Below are positions 16,365-26,392 of a stretch of DNA of 64,000 nucleotides, one piece after another (within the stretch, counting starts at the first letter, position 1; the number at the start of each line of letters is the position of its first letter). The notes under the pieces were generated by a model that made no database searches, was not told the DNA's origin, and saw only the letters and a program-made list of their open reading frames with translations. The stretch is taken from assembly GCF_031456495.1 (NCBI RefSeq), contig NZ_JAVDUW010000003.1:186001-250000 (forward strand), written 5' to 3'. The DNA comes from Pedococcus sp031456495. Its GTDB lineage: Bacteria; Actinomycetota; Actinomycetes; Actinomycetales; Dermatophilaceae. The position numbers and the translations under genes are program-made.

Positions 16365-16485
16365 TGTGTCGTGGGTCGCGTGTCCTTGATGAAGCGCACA
16401 GGGTGCGCACCACCTCTGACCTGCAGGTTTGCTGCATACTCTGCGGCGGGGACAACCCGAGTAGTCACACAACGAGGAGGTTTCG

Positions 16486-16776
16486 GTGGGTCCGGTCAAG
16501 TCCCTGTGGGCAATGGTGCAAGGCGACCCGGTGTTCATGCGCCGGGTGAACGGATGGCTGGCGATCGCCTGGCTGCTGATGATCCCGGTCTCGATCGAGG
16601 CCCACTGGCTGGACAAGGTCCAGTACGTGTCGGCCTTGTCGATCTGGGCGCTGGTCTCGGGACACTGGTCGGCTTGGCAGGCGGCGCGGGTCGAGGTCAA
16701 CCAGCAGAAGGAGCTCGACGGCGAGGCCCCGGGTGAGCGGCCCGACGACACCACCATCCCTGCAGTGGCCACCTGA
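16486..16776 (+). CDS. Small two-helix membrane protein
   Basis: A 96-residue protein with two hydrophobic helices (about 23-38 and 46-63), Trp-rich ends and a charged C-terminal tail containing NQQKELDGE. The GTG start is fixed by a good AACGAGGAGG ribosome site six bases upstream. It looks like a conserved actinobacterial small membrane protein, but I do not recognise a named family. It is followed by 276 noncoding bases with hairpins and then the GAF-ANTAR gene. Confidence 0.7.
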   Translation: MGPVKSLWAMVQGDPVFMRRVNGWLAIAWLLMIPVSIEAHWLDKVQYVSALSIWALVSGHWSAWQAARVEVNQQKELDGEAPGERPDDTTIPAVAT

Positions 16777-16906
16777 GGCGCAGCCTCTGGCGGTCGCCGG
16801 CGCCGCGGGGACCTCGCGACCTCTAGGACCTTGGTCGCTGTTGCCTCGGGCACAGGGGAACAGAGGATGGCGTGACGGTCGGACACCAGTCCCGTCCACG
16901 GCCGTC

Positions 16907-16949
16907 GCGTCCCCGCCGGCGATCCCTCCGGCGGGGGCGCACGTGCGCC
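16907..16949 (+). promoter_or_regulatory. Two mutually exclusive hairpins upstream of the ANTAR gene
   Basis: The first hairpin pairs GCGTCCCCGCCGG with CCGGCGGGGGCGC around an eight-base loop. The second is the palindrome GGCGCACGTGCGCC, which shares bases with the right arm of the first, so both cannot form together. They lie in the leader region before a predicted RNA-binding antiterminator. Switching is inference. Confidence 0.4.
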
Positions 16950-17052
16950 ACTTGGATGGCTTCCATTCCGGGGCCCCGAGAGCGACACTGTCGGCAGATG
17001 GCACGGCGAGATACTTCTTGAGGACCTGGACCCTGACTCGAGGAGCGTGACG

Positions 17053-17769
17053 GTGCCCAAGGCGCTGGACGAGACCTGGCGGCTGTTGGACGACTTCGCC
17101 GACGCGGCGCGGACCATGGCGTGCCTCAAGGACACCACGGAAGTCGCCGAGGCGTTGTGCCAGCTGACATTGAGGGTCATCGGCGGCGACCACGTGTCGA
17201 TCACGAGCCTGCGCCATGGACGGGCCACCACCGTTGCTGCGACCAGTGACGTGCCGGAGCAGGCCGACAAGATCCAGTACTCCACGGGGCAGGGCCCCTG
17301 CCTGGAGGCGATTCGCGAGCACACGACTTTCCGCGTCGATGACCTGCAGACCGACCCGAGGTGGCCGGTGTTCGGCGAGCAGGCGGTCGCGGAACTCGGT
17401 ATGCGGAGCATGCTCGCCCATGTGCTTCCCCTCGACGACCAGGTCTTCGGTGCCCTCAACGTCTACTCGACCATCCCCGGCACATTCACCAGTGAGCACG
17501 AGACCCTGATCGCGATCCTGGGCACCACCGCTGCCCATGCCGTCAGCGCGGCCCGCCACCATGAGCAGGTCGAGCACCTCGAGCGGGCCCTGCACACCAG
17601 CCGACACATCGGCGTGGCGCTCGGCATCCTCGTCAACAGCCGCAAGACCAGCCTCGACGAAGCGTGGGAGCTGCTGGCCAAAGCCAGCCAGGACAGAAAC
17701 GTCAAGGTGTCCGCCCTAGCCGAACACGTCATCCAGACGGGATCCCTCGACGCACCGTGGGGAGACTGA
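17053..17769 (+). CDS. GAF-ANTAR regulator
   Basis: A 238-residue sensor-regulator. The N-terminal GAF domain (about 20-165) carries the typical STGQGPCLEAI motif and could bind a small ligand or sense redox through its cysteines. The C-terminal ANTAR domain (about 175-232) has the family pattern RHIGVALGILV and NVKVSALAEHVI; ANTAR proteins bind paired RNA hairpins to prevent termination. GAGGAG ends seven bases before this GTG, so it is preferred to a GTG six bases upstream that is too close to it. The target transcript is unknown. It is an isolated gene. Confidence 0.9.
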   Translation: MPKALDETWRLLDDFADAARTMACLKDTTEVAEALCQLTLRVIGGDHVSITSLRHGRATTVAATSDVPEQADKIQYSTGQGPCLEAIREHTTFRVDDLQTDPRWPVFGEQAVAELGMRSMLAHVLPLDDQVFGALNVYSTIPGTFTSEHETLIAILGTTAAHAVSAARHHEQVEHLERALHTSRHIGVALGILVNSRKTSLDEAWELLAKASQDRNVKVSALAEHVIQTGSLDAPWGD

Positions 17770-18172
17770 GGGACCCGGCTGTTTGAGCCCCCCAGCCCCA
17801 TCTCGCGCGTACCCAAGTGGCGTCCGGCTATGCGCGCCATCTGGCTTGGTCGCGGTGTTGAAACCCCCCGCGCCGCACCGGGACCCCTCAGTTCCGGTGC
17901 GGCGGCCGTCCACGAGGACCCCTGACCGCAGCCCCGGGACGCCTCCCCGACAGACCGAGCATGCGCGCATTGTGGGAGAACCACCTCCCCAGAACGGATG
18001 GGAACCCCCTAGCGCGCAGGCACTATCCGGCGACCCGCAGCCGCGTCCCCACCGGATGATGCGGCGTTGGCGGCGCTTCCATGGGCCTCCCGGCCCCTTG
18101 GACTCTGCACTCCTTGCTGCTGCCCTCGTCGTCGCGGTGGTTGTCATCTTCGCCGTGCAGCGCAGACGCCGG
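17770..18172. other. 403-base gap with a possible membrane-peptide frame
   Basis: No clear gene. From an ATG at 18056 a plus-strand frame encodes an arginine-rich start and a convincing hydrophobic helix (ALLAAALVVAVVVIFAV) then RRRR, but it runs on for another 390 bases antisense to the histidine kinase gene and loses protein character. The rest of the gap shows only short C-runs and no ribosome sites. Confidence 0.35.
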
Positions 18173-19204
18173 TCAGGGGACGTCCTGCTGTGCGGCGACA
18201 CCGGGGAGCAGGAGCGAGAACCGGCAGCCGCCGGGCGTGTTGACGACGGTGGCCGTCCCGCCGTGGGCCCGGGCGACCCCGGCCACGATGGCCAGGCCCA
18301 GCCCGGAGCCGCCGCCGTCCCCCGGGGTTCGCGCCTCGCTGCCACGGAACCCCGTCTCGAACACGCGCCCGAGCACGTCCGCCGGGATGCCGCCGCACTG
18401 GTCCTCGACGGTGACCAGGACGCCGTCCGAGGCGGTGGCGGCGACGGTCGTGACGACCTCGCCGTGGGCCGGGGTGTGCCGTATGCCGTTCACGACGAGG
18501 TTCGCGACGGCGCGTTGGACGTCCCCTGCGGCAACGGTCGCACGCACGCCGGGGGCGGCTGAGCCGGTCAGCCGTATGCCGCGCTCCTGCGCCAGGGGGG
18601 ACAGGCTGGCGACCGTGTCCGAGACCAGGTCGCCGAGGTCGACCTCGGCGACCTGCGTCGCCGAGCCGTCGGCCTGCAGCCGGGACAGCGCCAGCAGCGA
18701 GTCGACGAGGTCGCCCATGCGGACCACGGAGTCGCGCACCATCCGCATGGCGGCGGGCACGTCGGTGGCCACGCCGTCCTCGACCGCCTCGCTGATGGCC
18801 CGGATGCCCGCCAGCGGGGTGCGCAGGTCGTGCGAGACCCAGGCCACCAGCTCGCGCCGGTCGGACTCCGAACGCGCATCGTGCTCGCGCTGCATCCGCT
18901 CGGCAGTGGCGAGGCGGTCGGCGGCGATGACCCGGCGGGCGACGAGCCCACCGAGGGCGGCGGCCACGGGTACCGCGGCGAGCAGCACGAGCAGGACGGT
19001 GGTCGAGTCCTCGGTGCGCAGGAACATCGCCCGCGAGCTGGCGTAGACACCGGCGGCGACGGCGAGGACGACGACGACCGGTGCGGCGACCGCCGCGGCA
19101 CCCAGTGACCGCCGCGCGAGCGCGACGACGACGGCGACGCCGAGCAGCCCGGTGAGGAGCGCGACGGCGGCCGACAGGCCCACCGCGGAGAGCTGGGGGG
19201 GCAT
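18173..19204 (-). CDS. Sensor histidine kinase (copper-island, first pair)
   Basis: Membrane sensor kinase of 343 residues. Three to four helices occupy residues 5-95 with almost no extracellular loop, so the signal is probably sensed within or at the membrane. HisKA contains SHDLRTPLAG with phospho-accepting H125; the ATPase domain has NGIRHTPAHG (N box), EDQCGGIP (G1) and GSGLGLAI (G2). Its ATG overlaps the stop of the response regulator, so the pair is coupled. It faces away from the secreted protein gene and is likely to control that gene and the downstream copper genes. Confidence 0.92.
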   Translation of the reverse strand: MPPQLSAVGLSAAVALLTGLLGVAVVVALARRSLGAAAVAAPVVVVLAVAAGVYASSRAMFLRTEDSTTVLLVLLAAVPVAAALGGLVARRVIAADRLATAERMQREHDARSESDRRELVAWVSHDLRTPLAGIRAISEAVEDGVATDVPAAMRMVRDSVVRMGDLVDSLLALSRLQADGSATQVAEVDLGDLVSDTVASLSPLAQERGIRLTGSAAPGVRATVAAGDVQRAVANLVVNGIRHTPAHGEVVTTVAATASDGVLVTVEDQCGGIPADVLGRVFETGFRGSEARTPGDGGGSGLGLAIVAGVARAHGGTATVVNTPGGCRFSLLLPGVAAQQDVP

Positions 19205-19947
19205 CAGGGGACGTCCGGCGGTGTCGGGTCCCAGCGGTATCCGACCCCGAACACGGTGACCAGGCGTCGGGGAGTCGACGGCTCGGCCTCGACCTTCTCC
19301 CGCAGCCGGCGGACGTGCACCGTGACGGTCGACTGGTCGCCGAAGTCCCACCCCCACACGTCCCGGATGAGGTCCTCGCGCCGGTGCGCCACCCCGGGGT
19401 GGCGCAGGAACCAGTCGAGCAGGGAGAACTCGCGGGTCGTGAGTGCCAGCACCGACCCGGCACGGGTGACGACGTGGGCGCGCCGGTCGAGCACGAGGTC
19501 GCCGTCGGCGGTGGTCGGCGGGAGGATCGCGGCGGGGTCGCCGGTTCGCCCGTCGTCGGTGCTGCCCGCAGCGCCCGTGGGAGCGGACGCCCGGCGCAGG
19601 ATCGCCTGCACGCGCAGCACGAGCTCGCGCGGGCTGAACGGCTTCGTCACGTAGTCGTCAGCACCCACCTCCAGGCCGTGGATCCGGTCCGTCTCCTCGC
19701 CCAGGGCCGTGAGCATGACCACGGGCACCGCGGGCTGGTCGCGCCGCAGGCGCCGGCACACCTCCAGGCCGTCGACGCCCGGCAGCATGAGGTCCAGCAC
19801 GACGACGTCGGGCGACGTGCGTGCTGCGAGGTCCAGGGCGGTCGCGCCGTCGGCGGCACGGTGCACCTCGAAGCCCGCCCGTGCGAGGTAGGCGCCCACG
19901 ACGTCACCCACGGTCGGATCGTCGTCGACGACGAGGGCGCTCGGCAT
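19204..19947 (-). CDS. OmpR-family response regulator (first pair)
   Basis: A 247-residue response regulator: receiver domain with phospho-acceptor D52 in VVVLDLMLPGVDG and the conserved Lys in DDYVTKPFSP, then a winged-helix DNA-binding domain ending VFGVGYRWDP. TATCCT lies six bases before the ATG, a leaderless geometry. It is transcribed before its kinase partner. A direct repeat with an 11-bp period lies about 65 bases upstream, a common arrangement for OmpR-type binding sites. Confidence 0.93.
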   Translation of the reverse strand: MPSALVVDDDPTVGDVVGAYLARAGFEVHRAADGATALDLAARTSPDVVVLDLMLPGVDGLEVCRRLRRDQPAVPVVMLTALGEETDRIHGLEVGADDYVTKPFSPRELVLRVQAILRRASAPTGAAGSTDDGRTGDPAAILPPTTADGDLVLDRRAHVVTRAGSVLALTTREFSLLDWFLRHPGVAHRREDLIRDVWGWDFGDQSTVTVHVRRLREKVEAEPSTPRRLVTVFGVGYRWDPTPPDVP

Positions 19948-20010
19948 GGATCGAGGATAGGTCCGCGGCGACCGTCTGCGGAGGGCCTCGACGGCCGACG
20001 TCAGGACCTC

Positions 20011-20026
20011 GTAAGGAGGGCGTAAC
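20011..20026. promoter_or_regulatory. 11-bp-period direct repeat (possible regulator box)
   Basis: GTAAG and GTAAC recur 11 bases apart between the response-regulator gene and the divergent secreted-protein gene. OmpR-family dimers usually bind half-sites with this period. The assignment rests only on spacing and position. Confidence 0.3.
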
Positions 20027-20109
20027 CGCCACGTCATGGTCTCCTGCCCGACGCCTCGGTTGACTCGTCCCGAGGCCGCCACCGTGGCGGCGGGAAGCGA
20101 GGAAAAACC

Positions 20110-20565
20110 ATGAACACCAAGGCATTTCGCATCGCTGCGGTCGCAGTGACGACCGGCGCGGCAGCACTGGGACTGGGCTCGACGGCATACGCGTCGGGGG
20201 TCTCCGGACCGGCGATCTACGTCGACCACGTCCTCTACCGGACCGTGGCCACGCCGACCGAGCTGTCCGGCACCGGCGCCCCCGCCCAGAGCTGGGACAC
20301 GATCTACAACTTCTTCGGTGCGCAGCCGAGCGTGGCCACGGCGGCGCCGGGGGACCCCGGCTTCAACGGCGGCCGGTGGCAGGTGCACAAGGTGTCCACG
20401 CCGCAGGGGTATGCCGCGGCGCTGGCGGCCGGCGACCTCGACGCCGACGGCGTCCTGGACTCCGCGTCCGAGGTGCAGGCGGCAATGGCCTCGGGCGCCC
20501 TCGTCGACGACGGGATCGTCAAGTACTTCGTCTGCACCCTGAACAAGGTGCCGGGCCAGCCGTGA
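20110..20565 (+). CDS. Secreted protein of unknown function
   Basis: A 151-residue exported protein. A basic start and Ala/Gly-rich core end in TAYA, a good signal peptidase I site near residue 28. The mature part has APGDPGFNGGRWQVH in the middle and LDADGVLDSASEVQAAMASG, which reads like a calcium-binding-style loop next to a helix; there is one cysteine. I do not recognise a named family. A GAGGAAAAACC region precedes the ATG. It is divergent from the response regulator and ends at a strong hairpin, so it is a monocistronic candidate target of that system. Confidence 0.75.
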   Translation: MNTKAFRIAAVAVTTGAAALGLGSTAYASGVSGPAIYVDHVLYRTVATPTELSGTGAPAQSWDTIYNFFGAQPSVATAAPGDPGFNGGRWQVHKVSTPQGYAAALAAGDLDADGVLDSASEVQAAMASGALVDDGIVKYFVCTLNKVPGQP

Positions 20566-20575
20566 CCCGCGCCGG

Positions 20576-20604
20576 CCCGGGCACCGGCTCGCCCGGTGCC
20601 CGGG
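20576..20604. terminator. Bidirectional hairpin terminator
   Basis: CCCGGGCACCGG and CCGGTGCCCGGG pair perfectly over 12 bases with a five-base loop. It lies between the convergent ends of the secreted-protein and DUF305 genes. Confidence 0.75.
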
Positions 20605-20632
20605 GCGGGGGTCCTGCGCGGAAGCCAGGTGG

Positions 20633-21229
20633 TCAGGACGCGCTGAGCATCGCCTTCATGGTCGAGATCTCGCGCGTCTGGCCGTCGACGACGTCCTGCG
20701 CCAGGGTGCGCACCCCGGAGTCGCGCGTGGTCGCGAGGGCGTCCCTGGCCATGGTGACCGCGCCCTCGTGGTGGGCGATCATCATGGTGAGCCACAGGCG
20801 GTCGAACTCCGCGCCGCTGGCCTGGCGCAGCCTGGCCATGTCGGCGTCGGTCATCATCCCGTCGACGCCGTGGTCCATGCCGCTCGAGGCGGGCGCACCC
20901 CACCGACCCAGCCACCCGTTCATGGTGGAGATCTCCGGACCCTGGGCTGCCTTGATCGTCGTGGCGAGCGACTTCAGCTGCGGGGACTGCGCCCTGGCGA
21001 GCGCGAGGTCGGCCATGTCCACGGCCTGCTGGTGGTGGGGGACCATCATCTGCGCGAACATCACGTCGGACGCAGCGGCGGTGGAGGACCCCGACGCGCT
21101 CGACGGCGAGGCGCTCCCCATGCCGTTCATGCCGCTCATCCCGTCGTGGGAGTCGGTGCCGCACGCGGCGACGGCGAGAGTCGTGGCGAGGGAGGCGGTC
21201 AGGGCGAGGGTGCGGACGCTGGGGCGCAC
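20633..21229 (-). CDS. DUF305 lipoprotein
   Basis: A 198-residue exported lipoprotein with lipobox AVAAC and a Met/Gly/Ser-rich linker containing HDGMSGMNGMG. The DUF305 body is a ferritin-like helical bundle with two diagnostic motifs, MMVPHHQQAVDMA and MMIAHHEGAVTMA, whose His/Met residues could bind copper. DUF305 proteins often travel with multicopper oxidases and copper-responsive systems, as here. The GTG start is preceded by AAGGAG at eight bases. It lies 70 bases downstream of the multicopper oxidase gene in the same direction. Confidence 0.9.
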   Translation of the reverse strand: MRPSVRTLALTASLATTLAVAACGTDSHDGMSGMNGMGSASPSSASGSSTAAASDVMFAQMMVPHHQQAVDMADLALARAQSPQLKSLATTIKAAQGPEISTMNGWLGRWGAPASSGMDHGVDGMMTDADMARLRQASGAEFDRLWLTMMIAHHEGAVTMARDALATTRDSGVRTLAQDVVDGQTREISTMKAMLSAS

Positions 21230-21297
21230 GGTGAGGGCTCCTTCTGTGGTGGGTGCTGCGGATTGCCGGACGGACGTACGGCCGGGAGCTGTGCGGG

Positions 21298-22820
<1,523 letters not shown>

Positions 22821-22824
<4 letters not shown>

Positions 22825-23093
22825 GCCCCGCCCCGCAGGGTGGCGAGCCTCGACCGGTACTCGGCCTCGTCGATGTCACCGCGGGCCAGCCGCTCGTCCA
22901 GCACCGCGCGCGCCGGGTCCGGTGACGACGGACGGCTCGCACCAGCCACGCCCGGCGGGGGTGTCGCGGGACGCGGCGACGCCGTCCAGCGCAGCAGGGC
23001 CACGATGCCCACGACCACGAGGGTCCAGAAGGCGACCATGACCAGCACCATCACCAGCCACGTGCCCCAGCCCGTTCCTTCGTACCAACCCAT
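22821..23093 (-). CDS. SHOCT-domain small membrane protein
   Basis: A 90-residue protein with one strong helix (about 9-36), a Pro/Ala-rich linker and a C-terminal SHOCT motif (LDERLARGDIDEAEYRSRL). Such proteins are common beside copper and multicopper oxidase genes in actinobacteria; the activity is unknown. The stop overlaps the multicopper oxidase start, so translation is likely coupled. A GTG one codon upstream is an alternative start. It is divergent from the second response regulator. Confidence 0.85.
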
Positions 23094-23168
23094 CACGGGG
23101 ACCACCGTTCCCTTCCTCGGTCCCTCCAGCGTGCGCGGCACACCCCGATGACCCGGTGGTCGGTCGAT

Positions 23169-23184
23169 GAAGGTTCGCTGAAGA
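23169..23184. promoter_or_regulatory. 11-bp-period direct repeat (second regulator box)
   Basis: TGAAG occurs twice, 11 bases apart, between the SHOCT-multicopper oxidase operon and the second response regulator. Spacing and place match an OmpR-type site. The half-site differs from the GTAA pair upstream of the first system. Confidence 0.3.
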
Positions 23185-23243
23185 AGCGGGTCCGGGACCA
23201 CCGGGTCCTGCTGCGGGGTCGGCCCTGCTGGGACGATGGGCTC

Positions 23244-23978
23244 GTGACCAGCACCGCGCCCCAGGAGGCGAGCCCCGCCACCGGCCTGCGGGCACTCGTC
23301 GTCGAGGACGACGGGCCCATGGCGGACCTGGTCGCCAGCTACCTGGACCGCGACGGGTACGAGGTGCAGGTGACGCACGACGGCATACGCGCGGTCGAGG
23401 TGGCCCGCGAGCTCGACCCGGACGTCGTCGTGCTCGACCTCGGGCTGCCGGGCCAGGACGGGCTCGAGGTGTGCCGTCAGCTGCGGACCTTCTCCGACGC
23501 GTACGTCGTCATGCTCACCGCCCGCAGCGACGAGGTCGACACGCTGGTCGGGCTCTCGGTCGGGGCGGACGACTACATGACCAAGCCGTTCAGCCCCCGG
23601 GAGCTCGTGGCCCGGCTGAGGGCCATGCTGCGCCGCCCACGACCGCTGGGGACCCGTGGGCACCCGCAGCCGCAGCTGCGCTCGTTCGGGGCGCTGTCGA
23701 TCGACCCGCTGGGCCGGGACGTGTGGCTCGACGGGGAGCCGGTGCCTCTGACCCGGACCGAGTTCGACCTGCTGGGGGCGCTGTCGGCCCGGCCGCAGCT
23801 GGCGTTCACGAGGAGGCAGCTCATCGACGAGGTGTGGGGCTCGGGCTGGGTGGGGGACGAGCACCTGGTCGACGTCCACGTCCTGCACCTGCGCCGCAAG
23901 CTCGGGGACGACGCCGCCACCTCGCGCTACATCCGGACCGTGCGCGGGGTCGGGTACCGCATGGGGACCGGGGCATGA
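23244..23978 (+). CDS. OmpR-family response regulator (second pair)
   Basis: A 244-residue regulator with phospho-acceptor D65 in VVVLDLGLPGQDG, conserved TKPFSP lysine and a winged-helix domain ending VRGVGYRMG. GTG is chosen because the receiver begins at about residue 15 and GACGAT lies six bases upstream; an earlier ATG would add 32 Arg-rich residues outside the fold. It is transcribed away from the SHOCT-multicopper oxidase-DUF305 block and overlaps its kinase gene as ATGA. Its probable targets are those copper-type genes. Confidence 0.92.
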   Translation: MTSTAPQEASPATGLRALVVEDDGPMADLVASYLDRDGYEVQVTHDGIRAVEVARELDPDVVVLDLGLPGQDGLEVCRQLRTFSDAYVVMLTARSDEVDTLVGLSVGADDYMTKPFSPRELVARLRAMLRRPRPLGTRGHPQPQLRSFGALSIDPLGRDVWLDGEPVPLTRTEFDLLGALSARPQLAFTRRQLIDEVWGSGWVGDEHLVDVHVLHLRRKLGDDAATSRYIRTVRGVGYRMGTGA

Positions 23979-25093
23979 GGACGGGGCGTCCGGTGCGCCT
24001 GTCGACGCGGCTGCTGCTGGCGCAGGCGCTGCTGCTGGTGGCCGGGGCGGGGACGGCCTGGCTGGTCGCGTCCGCCATCGGGCCGGGGATCTTCCACCGG
24101 CACCTGGTCGAGGCAGGTGGGGGACACGGACCCGCCGAGCTCGAGCACATCGAGCGCGGCTTCCGGGACTCGCTGCTCGTGGCGCTCGGGACGGGCCTGG
24201 TGGCGGCGGTGGTCATCGCGCTGGTCGTCACGGCGTGGTTCAGCCGCCGGCTGCAGCGCTCCACCGACGCCGTCGCCCAGTCGGCCGGCCGCATCACCGA
24301 CGGCAACTACGACACCCGCGTGCCTGCCGTGGGGCTCGGGCAGGAGTTCGACCACCTCGCCGGCACGGTCAACGAGCTCGCCACCAGGCTGGGGGACGTC
24401 GAGCACACGCGGACGCGGCTGCTGTCCGACCTCGCCCACGAGATGCGCACGCCCCTGGCCAGCATCGAGGCCCACCTCGAGGCCATCGAGGACGGCGTCC
24501 GGACGACGGACGCGGCCACCATGACCGTGCTGCGCGACAACACGCGCCGCCTGCACCGCCTCGCCGACGACCTCAGTGCCGTGAGCCGGGCCGAGGAGGG
24601 CCGGCTCGACGTGCGCCCGGTCCCGCAGCCTGCCGCAGACGTGGTCCGCACCGCCGCTGCTGCCGCTGCCGAGGCGTTCCAGGAGCGCGCCGTCACCCTG
24701 CGCACCGAGGCCGACACCCCGGCCGTCGTCGACGTCGACGCCGACCGGATGGGGCAGGTCCTGTCCAACCTGCTCGACAACGCCCTCCACCACACCCCCG
24801 CCGGGGGGACCGTCACGCTGGGAGTGCGCAGCGGGCCGCGGGAGACCGTCGAGCTCGTCGTCAGCGACACCGGTTCGGGGATCTCCGAGCAGGACCTGCC
24901 GCACGTCTTCGAGCGCTTCTACCGGGCGGACCCGGCCCGGCAGCACCGTGGCGGCACGGGCATCGGGCTCACCATCAGCCGCGCCATCGTCGACGCCCAC
25001 GGAGGCACCCTGACGGCCGCCAGCGACGGACCCGGGCGGGGGGCGACGTTCACCGTCCGGCTGCCCACCGGCACCCCACGTCGCCGGACCTGA
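23975..25093 (+). CDS. Sensor histidine kinase (second pair)
   Basis: A 372-residue kinase with two helices (about 12-35 and 65-90) enclosing a short external loop containing HRHLVEAGGGHGPAELEH. This histidine- and acid-rich loop could bind a metal directly, which suits the copper context. HAMP follows, then HisKA with AHEMRTPLAS (H155) and the ATPase motifs NALHHTP, DTGSGI and GTGIGLTI. The start overlaps the regulator stop. Metal specificity is inference. Confidence 0.92.
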   Translation: MRTGRPVRLSTRLLLAQALLLVAGAGTAWLVASAIGPGIFHRHLVEAGGGHGPAELEHIERGFRDSLLVALGTGLVAAVVIALVVTAWFSRRLQRSTDAVAQSAGRITDGNYDTRVPAVGLGQEFDHLAGTVNELATRLGDVEHTRTRLLSDLAHEMRTPLASIEAHLEAIEDGVRTTDAATMTVLRDNTRRLHRLADDLSAVSRAEEGRLDVRPVPQPAADVVRTAAAAAAEAFQERAVTLRTEADTPAVVDVDADRMGQVLSNLLDNALHHTPAGGTVTLGVRSGPRETVELVVSDTGSGISEQDLPHVFERFYRADPARQHRGGTGIGLTISRAIVDAHGGTLTAASDGPGRGATFTVRLPTGTPRRRT

Positions 25094-25103
25094 CCCAGGA
25101 CCC

Positions 25104-26327
25104 TCAGGCCGGCTGCGGTGCGTCGGCCGGACGCCCCCGCACCAGCACCCTCCTCGGCCTGCCAAGCGCTTCGGGCCGGCTCCTGAGGTCGCCGTCGACG
25201 ACGAGCACGTCGGCGGCTAGACCGGGGGCGAGCCGGCCGGTGGTCCCGTCGAGGCAGCAGGCGCTCGCGGCCACGGACGTCGCAGCAGCGAGCGCCGAGG
25301 CCGTGTCGTAGCCCGCCTCCAGCATCTCCAGGACGACCCGCCAGACGTTGCCGTGCTGCTTGGGCGGCGCCATGCCCGAGTCCACGCCGGTCACGACCCG
25401 GACCCCGTGCTCCCGGAGCTGAGCCAGGTGGACGAGCCGCGCGGCATACAGGTCGTCGAAGCTCGTGGCACCGAACCCGGCCATGAGCGAGGCCAGGTGC
25501 GGCGGCGGTGCGGGCATGAGGGCGTGCAGCGACCGGTCGTTGCCCATGGTGAGGTCGACGAAGGTCCCCCTCCTCGCCACCTCCGCCAGCAGGCGGTCGT
25601 CGAGTCGCGGCGTGAGGTCCAGCGAGAGGCCGGTGAAGTGCTCGATCCCGTCCACGCCGGCGGCCTCGGCCTGCTGCATCGCCGCGAGGGAGTGGGCGTG
25701 GGCCACGACGGGGAGCCCCGCACGGTGGCCGCGGTCGACGAGGACCGAGAGCTGGGGCGCGGTGAACTGCACGCCGAGCTGGTCGCTGTCCGGCGTGGCG
25801 AACCCGCCGGACGCCATCACCTTGATGACGTCCACCCCGCGTTCGACCCGCTCGTCGACGGCGGAGCGCAGGTCCGCGTCCTGCGTCGAGGGGACGGCCC
25901 CGCCGAGGAAGTGGCAGTGCCCGTCGGGCGTCGTGACGGGCGGTCCGGCCGCCACCACCCGCGGCAGTCCGGGCAGCTCGCGGAGGGCGAGGGTCCGGTA
26001 TGCCACGTCGCCGAGGTCGCGGACGGTGGTCACCCCGGCCGCGACGTGCCGGCGCAGCGACGTGAGGACGACGGCGGCGACGTCCGCCTCGGACATGGCG
26101 CCGGCACGTTCGAGGCCACCGACCGTGCTGTCGGCGACGAGGTGGGTGTGGCAGTCGACCAGCCCGGGGAGCACCGTGCCGGAGTGCTCCTCGACGACCA
26201 CGTCGTGCGGCAGCTCGTGCCCGAACGGCTCGACGGCGGCGATCCGGTCGCCGTCGACGAGCACGGTCGCCCCGTCGGGGAGGAACCGCTCCCCGTCGAA
26301 CGCCTGCGGCGCACGGACGGCGTGCAT
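25104..26327 (-). CDS. Amidohydrolase family protein
   Basis: Cytoplasmic metal-dependent hydrolase of 407 residues with the TIM-barrel amidohydrolase pattern. DCHTHL gives the first metal ligands near residue 60; VIKVMASGG supplies the lysine region, VVAHAHS and the late VTGVDSGMAPP (aspartate) complete the site. GRLAPGLAADVLVVDGD at the end is the typical return to the small beta-sandwich. It resembles imidazolonepropionase/prolidase-like actinobacterial enzymes; the substrate is unknown. The ATG chosen begins the beta-sandwich; an upstream ATG would add 17 residues. It is divergent from the PhzF gene. Confidence 0.88.
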   Translation of the reverse strand: MHAVRAPQAFDGERFLPDGATVLVDGDRIAAVEPFGHELPHDVVVEEHSGTVLPGLVDCHTHLVADSTVGGLERAGAMSEADVAAVVLTSLRRHVAAGVTTVRDLGDVAYRTLALRELPGLPRVVAAGPPVTTPDGHCHFLGGAVPSTQDADLRSAVDERVERGVDVIKVMASGGFATPDSDQLGVQFTAPQLSVLVDRGHRAGLPVVAHAHSLAAMQQAEAAGVDGIEHFTGLSLDLTPRLDDRLLAEVARRGTFVDLTMGNDRSLHALMPAPPPHLASLMAGFGATSFDDLYAARLVHLAQLREHGVRVVTGVDSGMAPPKQHGNVWRVVLEMLEAGYDTASALAAATSVAASACCLDGTTGRLAPGLAADVLVVDGDLRSRPEALGRPRRVLVRGRPADAPQPA

Positions 26328-26392
26328 GGGCCCGATGGTCCTCCGTGCAAAGCGGCCTGACCAGATCCCCAGGTACAAGGAGAATCCGCTCC

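Larger units (their letters stand above)
15627..16485. other. Gene-poor stretch after the tRNAs
   Basis: About 860 bases with no ordinary gene. Both strands carry short open stretches of actinobacterial codon style on the minus strand, annotated separately, and one strong hairpin. None of the GGCATAC heptamers common elsewhere occurs here. No integrase, repeat of a tRNA 3' end or insertion-sequence end is visible, so an integrated element is not supported; it may be an old eroded locus. Confidence 0.5.

Noticed and set aside
17783..18562. A 259-codon plus-strand gene over the kinase tail
   Set aside because: Only the short hydrophobic stretch near 18.1 kb looks protein-like; most of the frame is antisense to the kinase ATPase domain.
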